The notes under the pieces: generated by a model | Database searches by the model: none | The model's input: only the letters and a program-made list of their open reading frames with translations | Told to the model about the DNA's origin: nothing | In this document: one piece after another, positions 1 through 8,061 of the stretch | Numbering within the stretch: the first letter of the stretch is position 1 | Layout: the number at the start of each line of letters is the position of its first letter | Translations under genes and position numbers: made by a program | Source: a bacterium | GTDB lineage: Bacteria > Zixibacteria > MSB-5A5 > WJJR01 | Length of the DNA stretch: 63,692 nt | Reading direction: 5' to 3' | Assembly (NCBI GenBank): GCA_035559435.1 | Contig: DATMBC010000075.1 | Coordinates: 1-63,692 of the forward strand

Positions 1-204
1 GGAGGCGCGCGCCGCCTCGAGGATCGTCGGAATGTTCAGGTAGGCCTCGGTGGCGCCGATGCCCACCGCCTCGTCGGCCAGCCAGACATGCCGGGCGTCG
101 GCGTCGACATCGGTGTACACCGCGACCGATGGCACGCCCATCTCACGCAGGGTCTGAAAGATGCGGCAGGCGATTTCGCCGCGGTTGGCGACCAGGACTT
201 TCAT
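1..204 (-). CDS. mccA: Methylcrotonyl-CoA carboxylase alpha (biotin carboxylase) subunit, N-terminus only
   Basis: The 68 visible codons begin [20 protein letters not shown], the classic first strand and NRGEIA(C)RI motif of the biotin carboxylase N-domain found in acyl-CoA carboxylase alpha subunits. The gene runs off the left edge, so the ATP-grasp, biotinyl-carrier and BT domains cannot be seen. It starts 9 nt after the stop of the enoyl-CoA hydratase and is the third gene of an mccB-liuC-mccA operon. From that context it should carboxylate biotin for 3-methylcrotonyl-CoA carboxylase in leucine breakdown; the fragment alone cannot exclude a propionyl- or acetyl-CoA carboxylase subunit. Confidence 0.85.
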   Translation of the reverse strand, partial: MKVLVANRGEIACRIFQTLREMGVPSVAVYTDVDADARHVWLADEAVGIGATEAYLNIPTILEAARAS

Positions 205-213
205 CGGGACACG

Positions 214-987
214 CTACTCCGAGAGCCACCGCGGTTTGCGTTTTTCGAGGAAGGCGGTCAATCCGTCCTGCCCCTCGGCGGAGATTCGCGCGCGCGCGAT
301 TGTGGCGATGGTGTACTCGCGCGCCTCGTCGCGCGACAGGCGGGTCACGCGGCGGATCAGTTCCTTGGCGGTGCGCACCGCGTGCGGGCCGTTTTTCAGC
401 AGTGCGTCGATCACCGCCCGCACCCGCCCGTCAAGTTGGTCGGGCGTTACCACTTCATGGACCAGCCCAATCGTGTGCGCGGTGGCGGCATCGAAGATCT
501 CCCCGGTGAGGAAGTACCGCCGCGCCGACCGCTCGCCGATTTTGGCCAGGGAGAAGGGCGAGATGACAGCCGGCACGATGCCGAGACGGACTTCCGTATA
601 GCCGAATTGCGCGTCGGGGGTGGCGATCACGATGTCGCAGGCGGCGATAAGCCCCATGCCGCCGCCGAGCGCCGGGCCCATGACCCGTCCGATCACCGGC
701 ACCGGGCATTCGTCGATGGCGCGGAACATCGCCTCCATCCGCGCCGCGTCCTGACGGTTCTCCTCTTCGGTGCGCTGGATTGAATCGCGCATCCAGTGGA
801 CATCGGCGCCGGCGCAGAAGGCCGAGCCCGCGCCGGTCAGCACAATCGCGCGCAGTGTGTCGGGCAGGTGCGTGAACGTCTCGTACAACTCGGCGATCAT
901 CGCCGCGTTGAAAGCGTTGCGCGCCTCCGGGCGGTGGAGCGCGACGGTCATCACGCGTCCGTCGGTGCTGGTTGACAGTGTGCTCAT
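214..987 (-). CDS. liuC: Enoyl-CoA hydratase/isomerase family, probable methylglutaconyl-CoA hydratase
   Basis: A 257-aa crotonase-fold protein. The oxyanion-hole and CoA-binding segments are visible: RPEARNAFN near residue 20, GAGSAFCAGAD near residue 55, and ALGGGMGLIAACD near residue 105, followed by the family's FGYTEVRLGIVPAVISPF. Length is normal for the family. The ATG at 985-987 is chosen because it gives the usual short N-terminus; the longer open frame upstream lies inside mccB. Sitting between the two carboxylase subunit genes, it most likely hydrates 3-methylglutaconyl-CoA to HMG-CoA, the step after methylcrotonyl-CoA carboxylase. Substrate is inferred from context, since crotonases are hard to separate by sequence. 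Confidence 0.85.
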   Translation of the reverse strand: MSTLSTSTDGRVMTVALHRPEARNAFNAAMIAELYETFTHLPDTLRAIVLTGAGSAFCAGADVHWMRDSIQRTEEENRQDAARMEAMFRAIDECPVPVIGRVMGPALGGGMGLIAACDIVIATPDAQFGYTEVRLGIVPAVISPFSLAKIGERSARRYFLTGEIFDAATAHTIGLVHEVVTPDQLDGRVRAVIDALLKNGPHAVRTAKELIRRVTRLSRDEAREYTIATIARARISAEGQDGLTAFLEKRKPRWLSE

Positions 988-1007
988 AGGGGGTGACCGG
1001 TCGGCGG

Positions 1008-2615
1008 TTACATGCGGTAGACGGGCGCCCGCGTTTCCGGGATCGGCGCGTTGAGCGCCGCGGAGAGGGCCAGCGCGACAATCGGGCGGGTCTGCGCCGG
1101 ATCGATGATGCCATCGTCCCACAGCCGGGCGGTCCCGTAGTATGGGTCGCCCTCGCGCTCGTACTTTTCCCGCACCGGATCGGCGATCTCGCGAGCTTCC
1201 TTGGCGGAGAGTGTCTTTCCGTCGCGTTCCAACTGCTGGGTCTTGACCTGCACCAACACGCTGGCGGCCTGTTCGGCGCCCATGACCGAAACGCGCGCGT
1301 TGGGCCAGGTGAAGAGGAAGCGGGGGGAATAACCGCGCCCGCACATGGCGTAGTTGCCGGCGCCGTGCGAGGCGCCGATGATGACGGTGATCTTGGGCAC
1401 CGCGGCGGTGGCCACCGCCTGCACCATTTTGGCGCCGTCCTTGGCAATCCCGCCCTGCTCGTACCGTTTGCCAACCATGAAGCCGGTGATGTTTTGCAGG
1501 AAAATCAGCGGAATGCGGCGCTGGGCGCACAGCTCGATGAAGTGAGCGCCTTTGAGCGCACTTTCGGAGAAGAGCACGCCGTTGTTGGCGACGATGCCGA
1601 CCGGATACCCCATCCAGCGGGCGAAACCGGTCACCAACGTCTGGCCGTAGTTTGCCTTGAACTCGTGGAATCGGCTGCCATCCACCAGCCGGGCAATGAT
1701 TTCATGCACGTCATAGGGCCGTCGGTTGTCGCTGGGCAGGACCCCGTAGATCTCCTCGGCGGCGTAGAGCGGCTCCTCGGGCGCCGACAAGTCGAGATCG
1801 ACGCGTTTGACGGTGTTGAGGTTCTCCATCAGGTTGCGGCAGAGCCGCAGCGCGTCTTCTTCGTTTTCGGCCAGATGATCGGTGACGCCGGAGACGCGGG
1901 AGTGCATTTCGCCGCCGCCAAGTTCATCGACGGTGACCTCCTCGCCGGTGGCGGCCTTCACCAAGGGCGGCCCGGCCAGATAGATCGTGCCGTTGCCCTT
2001 GACGATGATGTTCTCGTCGGACATGGCGGGGACATAGGCCCCTCCGGCCGTGCACATGCCCAGCACCACGGCAATCTGCGGGATGCGCAGCGCCGACATC
2101 TGTGCCTGGTTATAGAAGATCCGTCCGAAGTGCTCCTTATCGGGGAAGACCTGCGCCTGCACCGGCAGAAAGACGCCGCCCGAATCGACGAGATAGACCG
2201 CCGGCAGCCGGTTCTCCAGAGCGATTTCCTGAGCGCGCAGATGCTTGCGGATCGTCTCGGGGACATAAGTCCCGCCCTTGACCGAGGCGTCGTTGGCGAT
2301 GATGACGCACTCACGTCCGGCGATGCAGCCGATGCCGGCGACCATGCCGGCCGAGGGCATCTCGTTGTCGTAAAGTCCCCAGGCGGCCAACGGAGACAGC
2401 TCGAGGAAGGGCGTCTGCGGGTCGATTAGTTTTTCGATGCGTTCGCGCGCCAACAGCTTGCCGCGTTTGCGTTGGGTGGCGATGGCCGATTCGGGTCCAC
2501 CCCGCGCGACTTGTGCCATACGATCCCGCAGTTGTGCGGCAAGTGATTTGTGGTATTGGGATTGGGCGGCGAAATCCGCAGAGCAGGTGTCGATGTAGCT
2601 TCCCAGGACGTCCAT
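1008..2615 (-). CDS. mccB: Methylcrotonyl-CoA carboxylase beta (carboxyltransferase) subunit
   Basis: A 535-aa carboxyltransferase with the N- and C-terminal crotonase-like halves expected of acyl-CoA carboxylase beta subunits. [15 protein letters not shown] lies near residue 50, [16 protein letters not shown] near 150, and the [18 protein letters not shown] stretch, characteristic of the methylcrotonyl branch, near 190. The C-terminal half has [14 protein letters not shown], the acyl-CoA site glycine-rich loop. It is the promoter-proximal gene of the operon and transfers carboxyl from biotin to 3-methylcrotonyl-CoA. Assignment to MCC rather than propionyl-CoA carboxylase rests on these motifs and on the adjacent hydratase. 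Confidence 0.93.
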   Translation of the reverse strand: MDVLGSYIDTCSADFAAQSQYHKSLAAQLRDRMAQVARGGPESAIATQRKRGKLLARERIEKLIDPQTPFLELSPLAAWGLYDNEMPSAGMVAGIGCIAGRECVIIANDASVKGGTYVPETIRKHLRAQEIALENRLPAVYLVDSGGVFLPVQAQVFPDKEHFGRIFYNQAQMSALRIPQIAVVLGMCTAGGAYVPAMSDENIIVKGNGTIYLAGPPLVKAATGEEVTVDELGGGEMHSRVSGVTDHLAENEEDALRLCRNLMENLNTVKRVDLDLSAPEEPLYAAEEIYGVLPSDNRRPYDVHEIIARLVDGSRFHEFKANYGQTLVTGFARWMGYPVGIVANNGVLFSESALKGAHFIELCAQRRIPLIFLQNITGFMVGKRYEQGGIAKDGAKMVQAVATAAVPKITVIIGASHGAGNYAMCGRGYSPRFLFTWPNARVSVMGAEQAASVLVQVKTQQLERDGKTLSAKEAREIADPVREKYEREGDPYYGTARLWDDGIIDPAQTRPIVALALSAALNAPIPETRAPVYRM

Positions 2616-2874
2616 GATGTCTCGGCCGATGCGGGCTGCGCCGGGGCATGCCCTCGTAATTGACGGTCAGTCTTTCAGTTGCCGCCAAAGCAAGATGGCA
2701 ATTCTCCTGCGCCGGCGGCAAGCGAAATCCGGCCGTCTCTGACTTTTGAGACACAATCAAACCCGAGTTGGACAGATGCTTGGTTCGGCGACGCAAGTTA
2801 GGACGCAACAAGTCGATACGATTATTGAAGACGTGGCAGACCGGCTGATTGGTCCGCCGCGCAGAGGGGGGCGT

Positions 2875-4554
2875 ATGGCCCAAGTCGGGTATGCGCGGAT
2901 CGGCGATGTGATGCTGACGCGCGGTCTCATCACGCAACAGCAATTAGATACCGCGTTGAAGGAGCAGGAAGCGACCGGCAAACGGCTGGGCGAAATCCTC
3001 GTCGGGCGCGGGTGGATCAGTTCGACCGATCTGGTCGAGGTGATCAGCGAACGACTGGGACTGCCCAAGATCACGATCAAGGGCCTGGCGGCCGACCCCG
3101 ACGTCGTCAACATCATCCCATTGCCCACCGCCAAGAAGCACCGCGTGGTGCCGCTGTTCAAAATCGGCAACCGTCTCACGGTGGCGATGGCCGATCCGCT
3201 CGACATGGTGGCCATCGATGAGGTGCGTTACCGCACCGGCCTGATGGTCAACCGCGCGGTGGCCACGCCGGAGGACATCGATGCGGCCATCACGCAGTTT
3301 TACACCGTGGCCGACAGCGTCGAGCGCGCCATCCATGATGTGCCCGCCGGCGCCGTCACCGCCGCCGAAGACGCGCCGGTGGTGCGTCTGGTCGATGTGC
3401 TCCTAAGCGAGGCGGTCAAGCAACGCGCCTCCGATCTGCACATTGAACCGGATGACGGCGTGCTGCGGGTGCGTTTCCGCGTCGACGGTGTCCTGCGCGA
3501 AGAGGCCCAGCCTCCGGTGCATCTGCATCCGGCGATTGTCTCGCGCATCAAGGTCATGGCGGGGATGGATGTCTCCGAGAAGCGCATCCCGCAGGATGGC
3601 CGCTTCGCCATGCACGCCCCGCAGGGGCCGGTCGACATGCGTGTGTCCACCATTCCCACCATCCACGGCGAAAAAGCGGTGGTGCGTCTCCTCTCACGGC
3701 AGACCGGCGGGATGACCCTGGCGCAACTGGGGCTTTCCAGCGGGCACGAGGAGTCGTTGCGGGCTCAATTGCACGCCACCGAGGGGATGATCCTCATCTG
3801 CGGTCCGACCTCATCGGGCAAGACCACGACCTTGTATGCCGCATTGCGGGAAATCACTTCGCCGGAAAAGAACATTGTAACGGTCGAAGATCCGGTCGAG
3901 TATGCGCTGGCGACCGTCAACCAGGTTCAGGTCAACGAGAAGGCGGGACTGACCTTCCCGTTGTGTCTGCGCGCCTTTTTGCGACAGAACCCGGATGTGA
4001 TCATGGTCGGTGAGGTGCGCGATGCGCCCACCGCGCAGATCGCGGTGCGCGCGGCGATGACCGGGCATCTGGTGCTCTCCACCATCCACACCATCGATGC
4101 CGCGGCCGCGGCGCATCGGCTGGTCGACATCGGTGTCGAGCCGTTCCTGGTGGCCACCGCGCTGCGGGCGGTGGTGGCGCAGCGTCTCGTGCGCCGGCTC
4201 TGCAACGACTGCGCCACGCCGGTCACGCCCTCGCCCGCGGTCGCCGAGCAATTGGGCATTGACCTGTTCGGCGCGCAGGGGCAGTGGCGCCGCGCGGTGG
4301 GATGCCGCATGTGTCGGGGCACGGGTTACTCCGGCCAGATTGGCGTCTTTGAGATGTTTGCGGTCAATGAATCCCTGCGGCAGATGATTGCCGAGGGCCA
4401 CAGCGCGGCCGCCATCCGCGACAGATTGCGCGAGAGTGGATTCGAGACCATGCGCGATCAGGCGCGTCGGCTGGTGGCCGAAGGTGTGACGACCGCCGAG
4501 GAAGTCCTGCGGGTTGTACCGCGGCGAGTGGAAGCGTGGGAATCGGTCGCTTAA
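2875..4554 (+). CDS. gspE: Type II secretion/type IV pilus assembly ATPase with N-terminal MshEN domain
   Basis: A 559-aa secretion ATPase that would power pilus or pseudopilus polymerisation from the cytoplasmic face. The N-terminus is an MshEN domain: two 24-residue motifs beginning RIGDVML (about residue 6) and RLGEILV, separated by exactly five residues (EATGK), the layout of the c-di-GMP-binding MshEN tandem. The catalytic half has a Walker A GPTSSGKTT at about residue 310, Walker B VIMVGEVRD at about 375, and a C-terminal zinc-type pair (CNDC near 443, CRMC near 478). The ATG at 2875 is preferred because AGAGGGGG precedes it and the MshEN motif starts there; an in-frame ATG at 2746 would add 43 unlike residues. 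PilB and GspE cannot be told apart by sequence alone. Confidence 0.92.
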   Translation: MAQVGYARIGDVMLTRGLITQQQLDTALKEQEATGKRLGEILVGRGWISSTDLVEVISERLGLPKITIKGLAADPDVVNIIPLPTAKKHRVVPLFKIGNRLTVAMADPLDMVAIDEVRYRTGLMVNRAVATPEDIDAAITQFYTVADSVERAIHDVPAGAVTAAEDAPVVRLVDVLLSEAVKQRASDLHIEPDDGVLRVRFRVDGVLREEAQPPVHLHPAIVSRIKVMAGMDVSEKRIPQDGRFAMHAPQGPVDMRVSTIPTIHGEKAVVRLLSRQTGGMTLAQLGLSSGHEESLRAQLHATEGMILICGPTSSGKTTTLYAALREITSPEKNIVTVEDPVEYALATVNQVQVNEKAGLTFPLCLRAFLRQNPDVIMVGEVRDAPTAQIAVRAAMTGHLVLSTIHTIDAAAAAHRLVDIGVEPFLVATALRAVVAQRLVRRLCNDCATPVTPSPAVAEQLGIDLFGAQGQWRRAVGCRMCRGTGYSGQIGVFEMFAVNESLRQMIAEGHSAAAIRDRLRESGFETMRDQARRLVAEGVTTAEEVLRVVPRRVEAWESVA

Positions 4555-4574
4555 CCCGGAGACTGTAAGCCGCA

Positions 4575-5786
4575 ATGGCCGTTTTTCAATACACCGCCGC
4601 CAATCGCCTGGGGAAGACTGTCCATGGGCGCATCGAGGCCGACAGTGTCGGGGCCGCCGGCGCCGTGCTGGACCGTCAGGGACTTATCCCGCTGCAGGTG
4701 GCGCCAGCCTTTTCCGTGGCCGAATGGCGCCGCCGTCTCTCCGGCGGATTGCGCTGGCCGATCGAAGAGAAGATTCTCTTTACACAGAAACTGTCCTCGT
4801 TGCTGAAGGCGGGTATTCCGATTCTGACGGTGCTGCAGTTGGTGGCATCGCAAACGCGGAACCCCCAAGTGGCGGCGGCCATTCGCGAGGTCGCCGACCG
4901 GGTGGCCGGCGGCGCGACTTTCTCCGAGGCGTTGGCCGCGGCCCCGGGATTGTTTGACCGCGTCTATCTCGGCGCCATCCTCGCCGGCGAGGCCACCGGA
5001 CGCCTCGATTCGATCCTCGAGCAGACCGCGCTTTACCTTGAGCGCGAGATGAACACGCGCCGCCAGGTGAAGGAAACGCTGCGCTATCCCATCATGGTGA
5101 TCATCGCCATGACAATAGCGGCGGCGATCATTCTGAAATTCGTCGTGCCGCAGTTCCTCACCTTCTATGCCAATTTCCACACCGATCTGCCGCTGCCGAC
5201 CCGGATCCTGATGGGCGTGGCCGCCTGGTTCAACCGTCTCTGGTGGATTCTGGGATTGGCGGCGCTGGCCGGCGGGGTGGCGATGTGGCGCTGGGTCAGA
5301 ACGCCACGCGGACGGCGCTGGCTGGACCGCAAACTTCTGCGCCTGCCGATCGCCGGCGGGTTGTTCCTCAAGGTCGCGGTCAGCCGTTTCTGCCGCCTCT
5401 TCGGTGTGCTTTACTCGGCGGGTGTGCCCGCCACCAGCGCGCTGGACACGGTGGAAGCGGGCGTGGGCAATGTCGTGGTGGCGGCCGATGTCCGGGCGTT
5501 GCGCGAACGGATCATCCAGGGTGAGCCGGTCAGCCCCCGTCCCGACAGCGCCAGCATGCCGGAGTTGGTCTATCAGATGATGGCGATCGGGTTTGAATCC
5601 GGGGATGTGGACCGGATGCTGACCGAGACGGCGCGGCACTTCGAGCAGGAAGTCGACTATGACGTGCGGCGGCTCAACGAGCGGATCCAGCCGGTGCTGT
5701 TGGCGGTGCTGGCCGCGGGCGTGTTGTTGCTGGCATTGGCTGTACTATTGCCAACGTGGAACCTGATTTCACTGTTCCGACAATAA
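4575..5786 (+). CDS. gspF: Type II secretion/type IV pilus inner-membrane platform protein (GspF/PilC)
   Basis: A 403-aa polytopic protein with the duplicated T2SSF domain. It opens with the family's AVFQYTAANRLGKTVHGRIE segment, has the first cytoplasmic bundle ending near residue 170, a membrane hairpin (IMVIIAMTIAAAIILKFVVP and WWILGLAALAGGVAMW), a second T2SSF repeat from about residue 265, and a final membrane helix before LPTWNLISLFRQ. It is the platform on which the upstream ATPase acts. It follows that ATPase by 20 nt and is surely cotranscribed with it. Length and architecture are normal. Confidence 0.93.
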   Translation: MAVFQYTAANRLGKTVHGRIEADSVGAAGAVLDRQGLIPLQVAPAFSVAEWRRRLSGGLRWPIEEKILFTQKLSSLLKAGIPILTVLQLVASQTRNPQVAAAIREVADRVAGGATFSEALAAAPGLFDRVYLGAILAGEATGRLDSILEQTALYLEREMNTRRQVKETLRYPIMVIIAMTIAAAIILKFVVPQFLTFYANFHTDLPLPTRILMGVAAWFNRLWWILGLAALAGGVAMWRWVRTPRGRRWLDRKLLRLPIAGGLFLKVAVSRFCRLFGVLYSAGVPATSALDTVEAGVGNVVVAADVRALRERIIQGEPVSPRPDSASMPELVYQMMAIGFESGDVDRMLTETARHFEQEVDYDVRRLNERIQPVLLAVLAAGVLLLALAVLLPTWNLISLFRQ

Positions 5787-5811
5787 CATGACCGTGACAG
5801 TCATATATGAT
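5783..5811 (+). promoter_or_regulatory. Candidate sigma70-type promoter with overlapping inverted repeat, upstream of the first pilin
   Basis: ATAACA (5783-5788), a 17-nt spacer and TATGAT (5806-5811) match the -35/-10 consensus at 4 of 6 and 5 of 6 positions. An inverted repeat ATGAC-N7-GTCAT (5788-5804) sits within the spacer, where a repressor could bind. Transcription from here would give the first pilin a leader of about 100 nt. This is pattern matching only. Confidence 0.4.
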
Positions 5812-5918
5812 GCGCGGTGCGCAAGAAATCGGCCGAGCTGCCGATAGCCAAATTAAGCAGCGCTGAGATTAGAAGCTCGGGGCAGCCGAGAAGTGACAAC
5901 AGTATGGGGAGGACGCAC

Positions 5919-6350
5919 ATGAGTAAGTTCCGCTCATGGAAAAACGATCAGTCGGGTTTCACGCTGATCGAGTTGGTGATCATCATTGTGGTGCTTGGCA
6001 TTCTGGCGGCCGTGGCCATACCGCGCTACTTCGATATGGTTTCGGAGGCGAAGGAATCGTCGTGCAAGGGAGCGCTGGGCGGTCTGCGTTCGGGCATTTC
6101 GATCTGGTACGCCAACCAGGCGTTGACGACCGGGACGGCGTCGTGGCCGGCGATTGACTCGCTGCGGACCGTCGGCGTGGTGATGGCGGGCGCAATTCCG
6201 CCGAACCCGTACCAGACCAACGCGCCGGATTCGATCGTGACGGGCGTGACCAAGGGCACGATCGTCGGCACGCGCGGCGGCTGGGCCTACAAGCCATCGA
6301 CCGGCGAGATCTGGCCGAACACCAACACCGCCGGCGAGAACAATTTCTAA
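5919..6350 (+). CDS. Type IV pilin/major pseudopilin-like protein
   Basis: A 143-aa prepilin. A short basic leader (MSKFRSWKNDQSG) precedes the prepilin peptidase site G^FTLIELV, with Glu at +5 and a long hydrophobic helix continuing to AVAIPRYFDM. The globular part includes NPYQTNAPDS and ends WPNTNTAGENNF. The ATG at 5919 is chosen over the more upstream frame because GGGGAGGA ends six nucleotides before it and the leader length becomes normal. It has its own leader region and candidate promoter, consistent with the higher dose a major pilin needs. No prepilin peptidase gene lies in the window. Confidence 0.88.
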   Translation: MSKFRSWKNDQSGFTLIELVIIIVVLGILAAVAIPRYFDMVSEAKESSCKGALGGLRSGISIWYANQALTTGTASWPAIDSLRTVGVVMAGAIPPNPYQTNAPDSIVTGVTKGTIVGTRGGWAYKPSTGEIWPNTNTAGENNF

Positions 6351-6357
6351 ATCGCCG

Positions 6358-6900
6358 ATGCGAGGGGCGTCATCGGTGTTGCGTCGGCGCGAGCCGATCG
6401 ACGCCATGATCAGCGTGCGCGCACAACGCCACCAATCCGATCGTGCGGGAGTGGATTTCCGTCCGCTTCCGCGCCGTCGCTGTCCACGGAACGCGGGGTT
6501 CACCCTGATCGAACTGGTCATTGTGATCGTGGTCCTGGGCGTCATGGCGGCGGTGGCCATCCCGGTCATCGGCACGATCCTGGAATCGTCAAAGGAGACC
6601 GCCACCAAGGAAGAGATGCAGCGCTTGGCGCGGGCGGTGGCCGGGGCCGATACCGGTGGCGATCGGGGGTACGAAGGCGATGTCGGCCGACTGCCGGGCA
6701 CACTGGTGGACCTGGCCGTCAAGCCGGCGTCCGTGCCGGCCTGGGATCCGTTCACCCATGTCGGCTGGAACGGGCCCTACATCGACAGCACCCGCGGCGA
6801 CTACCTCTATGACGCCTGGGGACAGTTGTACGTCTATGACACGCTCACACGCACCCTTGAGAGCAATGGGTCAGGCAGCGCGATCACGATTTCGTTCTAA
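6358..6900 (+). CDS. Type IV pilin-like/pseudopilin protein
   Basis: A 180-aa open frame with prepilin site AGFTLIELVIVIVVLGVMAA at about residue 48. The mature part resembles GspG-like proteins: it contains DVGRLPGTLVDLAVKPASVP and WNGPYIDSTRGDYLYDAWG, a calcium-loop-like YLYDAWGQ segment. The leader from the ATG at 6358 is unusually long; an in-frame ATG at 6406 would shorten it to about 30 residues, so the start is unsure. It follows the first pilin by 7 nt and is presumably a second filament subunit or tip pseudopilin. Confidence 0.82.
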   Translation: MRGASSVLRRREPIDAMISVRAQRHQSDRAGVDFRPLPRRRCPRNAGFTLIELVIVIVVLGVMAAVAIPVIGTILESSKETATKEEMQRLARAVAGADTGGDRGYEGDVGRLPGTLVDLAVKPASVPAWDPFTHVGWNGPYIDSTRGDYLYDAWGQLYVYDTLTRTLESNGSGSAITISF

Positions 6901-6915
6901 GCAGGTCAGCGACGG

Positions 6916-8061
6916 ATGCATATGAAGCGGCATGGCGACCAGCGCGGGTTCACCCTGATCGAAGTTCTGATGACGATCGTCATCATCGGGATCCTCGCGG
7001 CCGTGGCCATGCGTTCGGTGCAATCGTCGATCGACAGTTCACGGATCCGCGAGACGCAGGCGGAGATGGACGAGTTGATTGCCGCCATCGCCGGCAATCC
7101 CGATCTCTACAACAACGGTTTGCGTTCCGACTTCGGCTACGTGGGCGACATCGGCGCGGTGCCCACATCGCTGGACAACCTGATCAGCAATCCCGGCGGC
7201 TACGTCACATGGAAGGGGCCGTATGTCAGCCGGCGATTCGCGCAGGACGCGCAGGGATTCAAGAAAGACGCCTGGGGCAACGACTACACCTTCACCGATG
7301 GCATCACGCTGGCATCAACCGGTGGCGGCGCGGTGCCAATGACCAAGTCGGCGGCAGCGTCCGCGGCCGACTTGACCGCGACGTCGATTACGGGGACCGT
7401 GACCGACGCCGCGGGCAACCCCCCGGGGGATTCCGCCATCGCCGTGACGGTGAGCATATCCTATCCCGACGGAGCCGGCGGCACGACTTCGGCCTCGACG
7501 AATCCCAGCGCGGGCGGATCGTTCACCTTTAACTCGATCCCGGTGGGCGTGCGTCAGTTGACGGCGGTCTATCGCGCGACCAACGACACGGCGGCCGCCT
7601 ACGTGGCGTCGCTTCCCGGCGACGGCGCGACGGCAGTGCTCCGTTTGCCGGGCGCGCCGTTTGCGGCATCGGGCGGCGGCGGAGGCGGTGGAACCGGCGG
7701 CCTCGAGTTCGTTTTCGGATCAGCATCATCTCCCAACCAACACATTTACTTCTCGGTCTGGAATTCCGGGTCGAGCCCGGTCTCTGTCAGTTCGCTGACG
7801 GCCAATTGGACCACCACCGCCTATTATCAGATCATCCGCTGGGGCGGTACCATCGTCTTTAACAGCGCCAATCCCAAGGCGGGACGCGGCGAGTTGGTGA
7901 CGTTCAGCGCGCCGCAGACGCTCGCCGCCGGACAGTTTGTGCAGATCCGGCTGGAGAACTTCACGAACGCGGTCAACGGCGGCGCGAACGTCTCGTTTAC
8001 CAACGAAGTGTTCAGCATCCAATTCAGCAACGGCTCGTCGATCGCCTTTAACAGCAATTGA
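6916..8061 (+). CDS. Long pilin-like protein with carboxypeptidase-regulatory-like and C-terminal beta domains
   Basis: A 381-aa prepilin-type protein, far longer than an ordinary pilin. After MHMKRHGDQRG^FTLIEV comes the pilin helix and a GspG-like core (YVTWKGPYVSRRF, KDAWGNDYTF). From about residue 155 a second domain begins with ATSITGTVTDAAGNPP and reads like a CarboxypepD_reg or Ig-like beta sandwich. A glycine linker (GGGGGGGTGG, near residue 250) leads to a third, beta-rich domain without cysteines, ending SIAFNSN. Such decoration suggests a tip or minor pilin bearing an adhesive or ligand-binding head. ATG at 6922 is an equally possible start. Confidence 0.85.
   Translation: MHMKRHGDQRGFTLIEVLMTIVIIGILAAVAMRSVQSSIDSSRIRETQAEMDELIAAIAGNPDLYNNGLRSDFGYVGDIGAVPTSLDNLISNPGGYVTWKGPYVSRRFAQDAQGFKKDAWGNDYTFTDGITLASTGGGAVPMTKSAAASAADLTATSITGTVTDAAGNPPGDSAIAVTVSISYPDGAGGTTSASTNPSAGGSFTFNSIPVGVRQLTAVYRATNDTAAAYVASLPGDGATAVLRLPGAPFAASGGGGGGGTGGLEFVFGSASSPNQHIYFSVWNSGSSPVSVSSLTANWTTTAYYQIIRWGGTIVFNSANPKAGRGELVTFSAPQTLAAGQFVQIRLENFTNAVNGGANVSFTNEVFSIQFSNGSSIAFNSN

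Noticed and set aside
993-2429. 478-aa plus-strand open frame
   Set aside because: It is antisense to mccB, whose motifs are complete, and is low in any recognisable signature.
5812-5918. Possible c-di-GMP (GEMM-I) riboswitch before the pilin gene
   Set aside because: The leader has short hairpins but lacks the conserved GEMM core such as the ACGCAAAGCC-type segment; a covariance-model search (Rfam) would be decisive.
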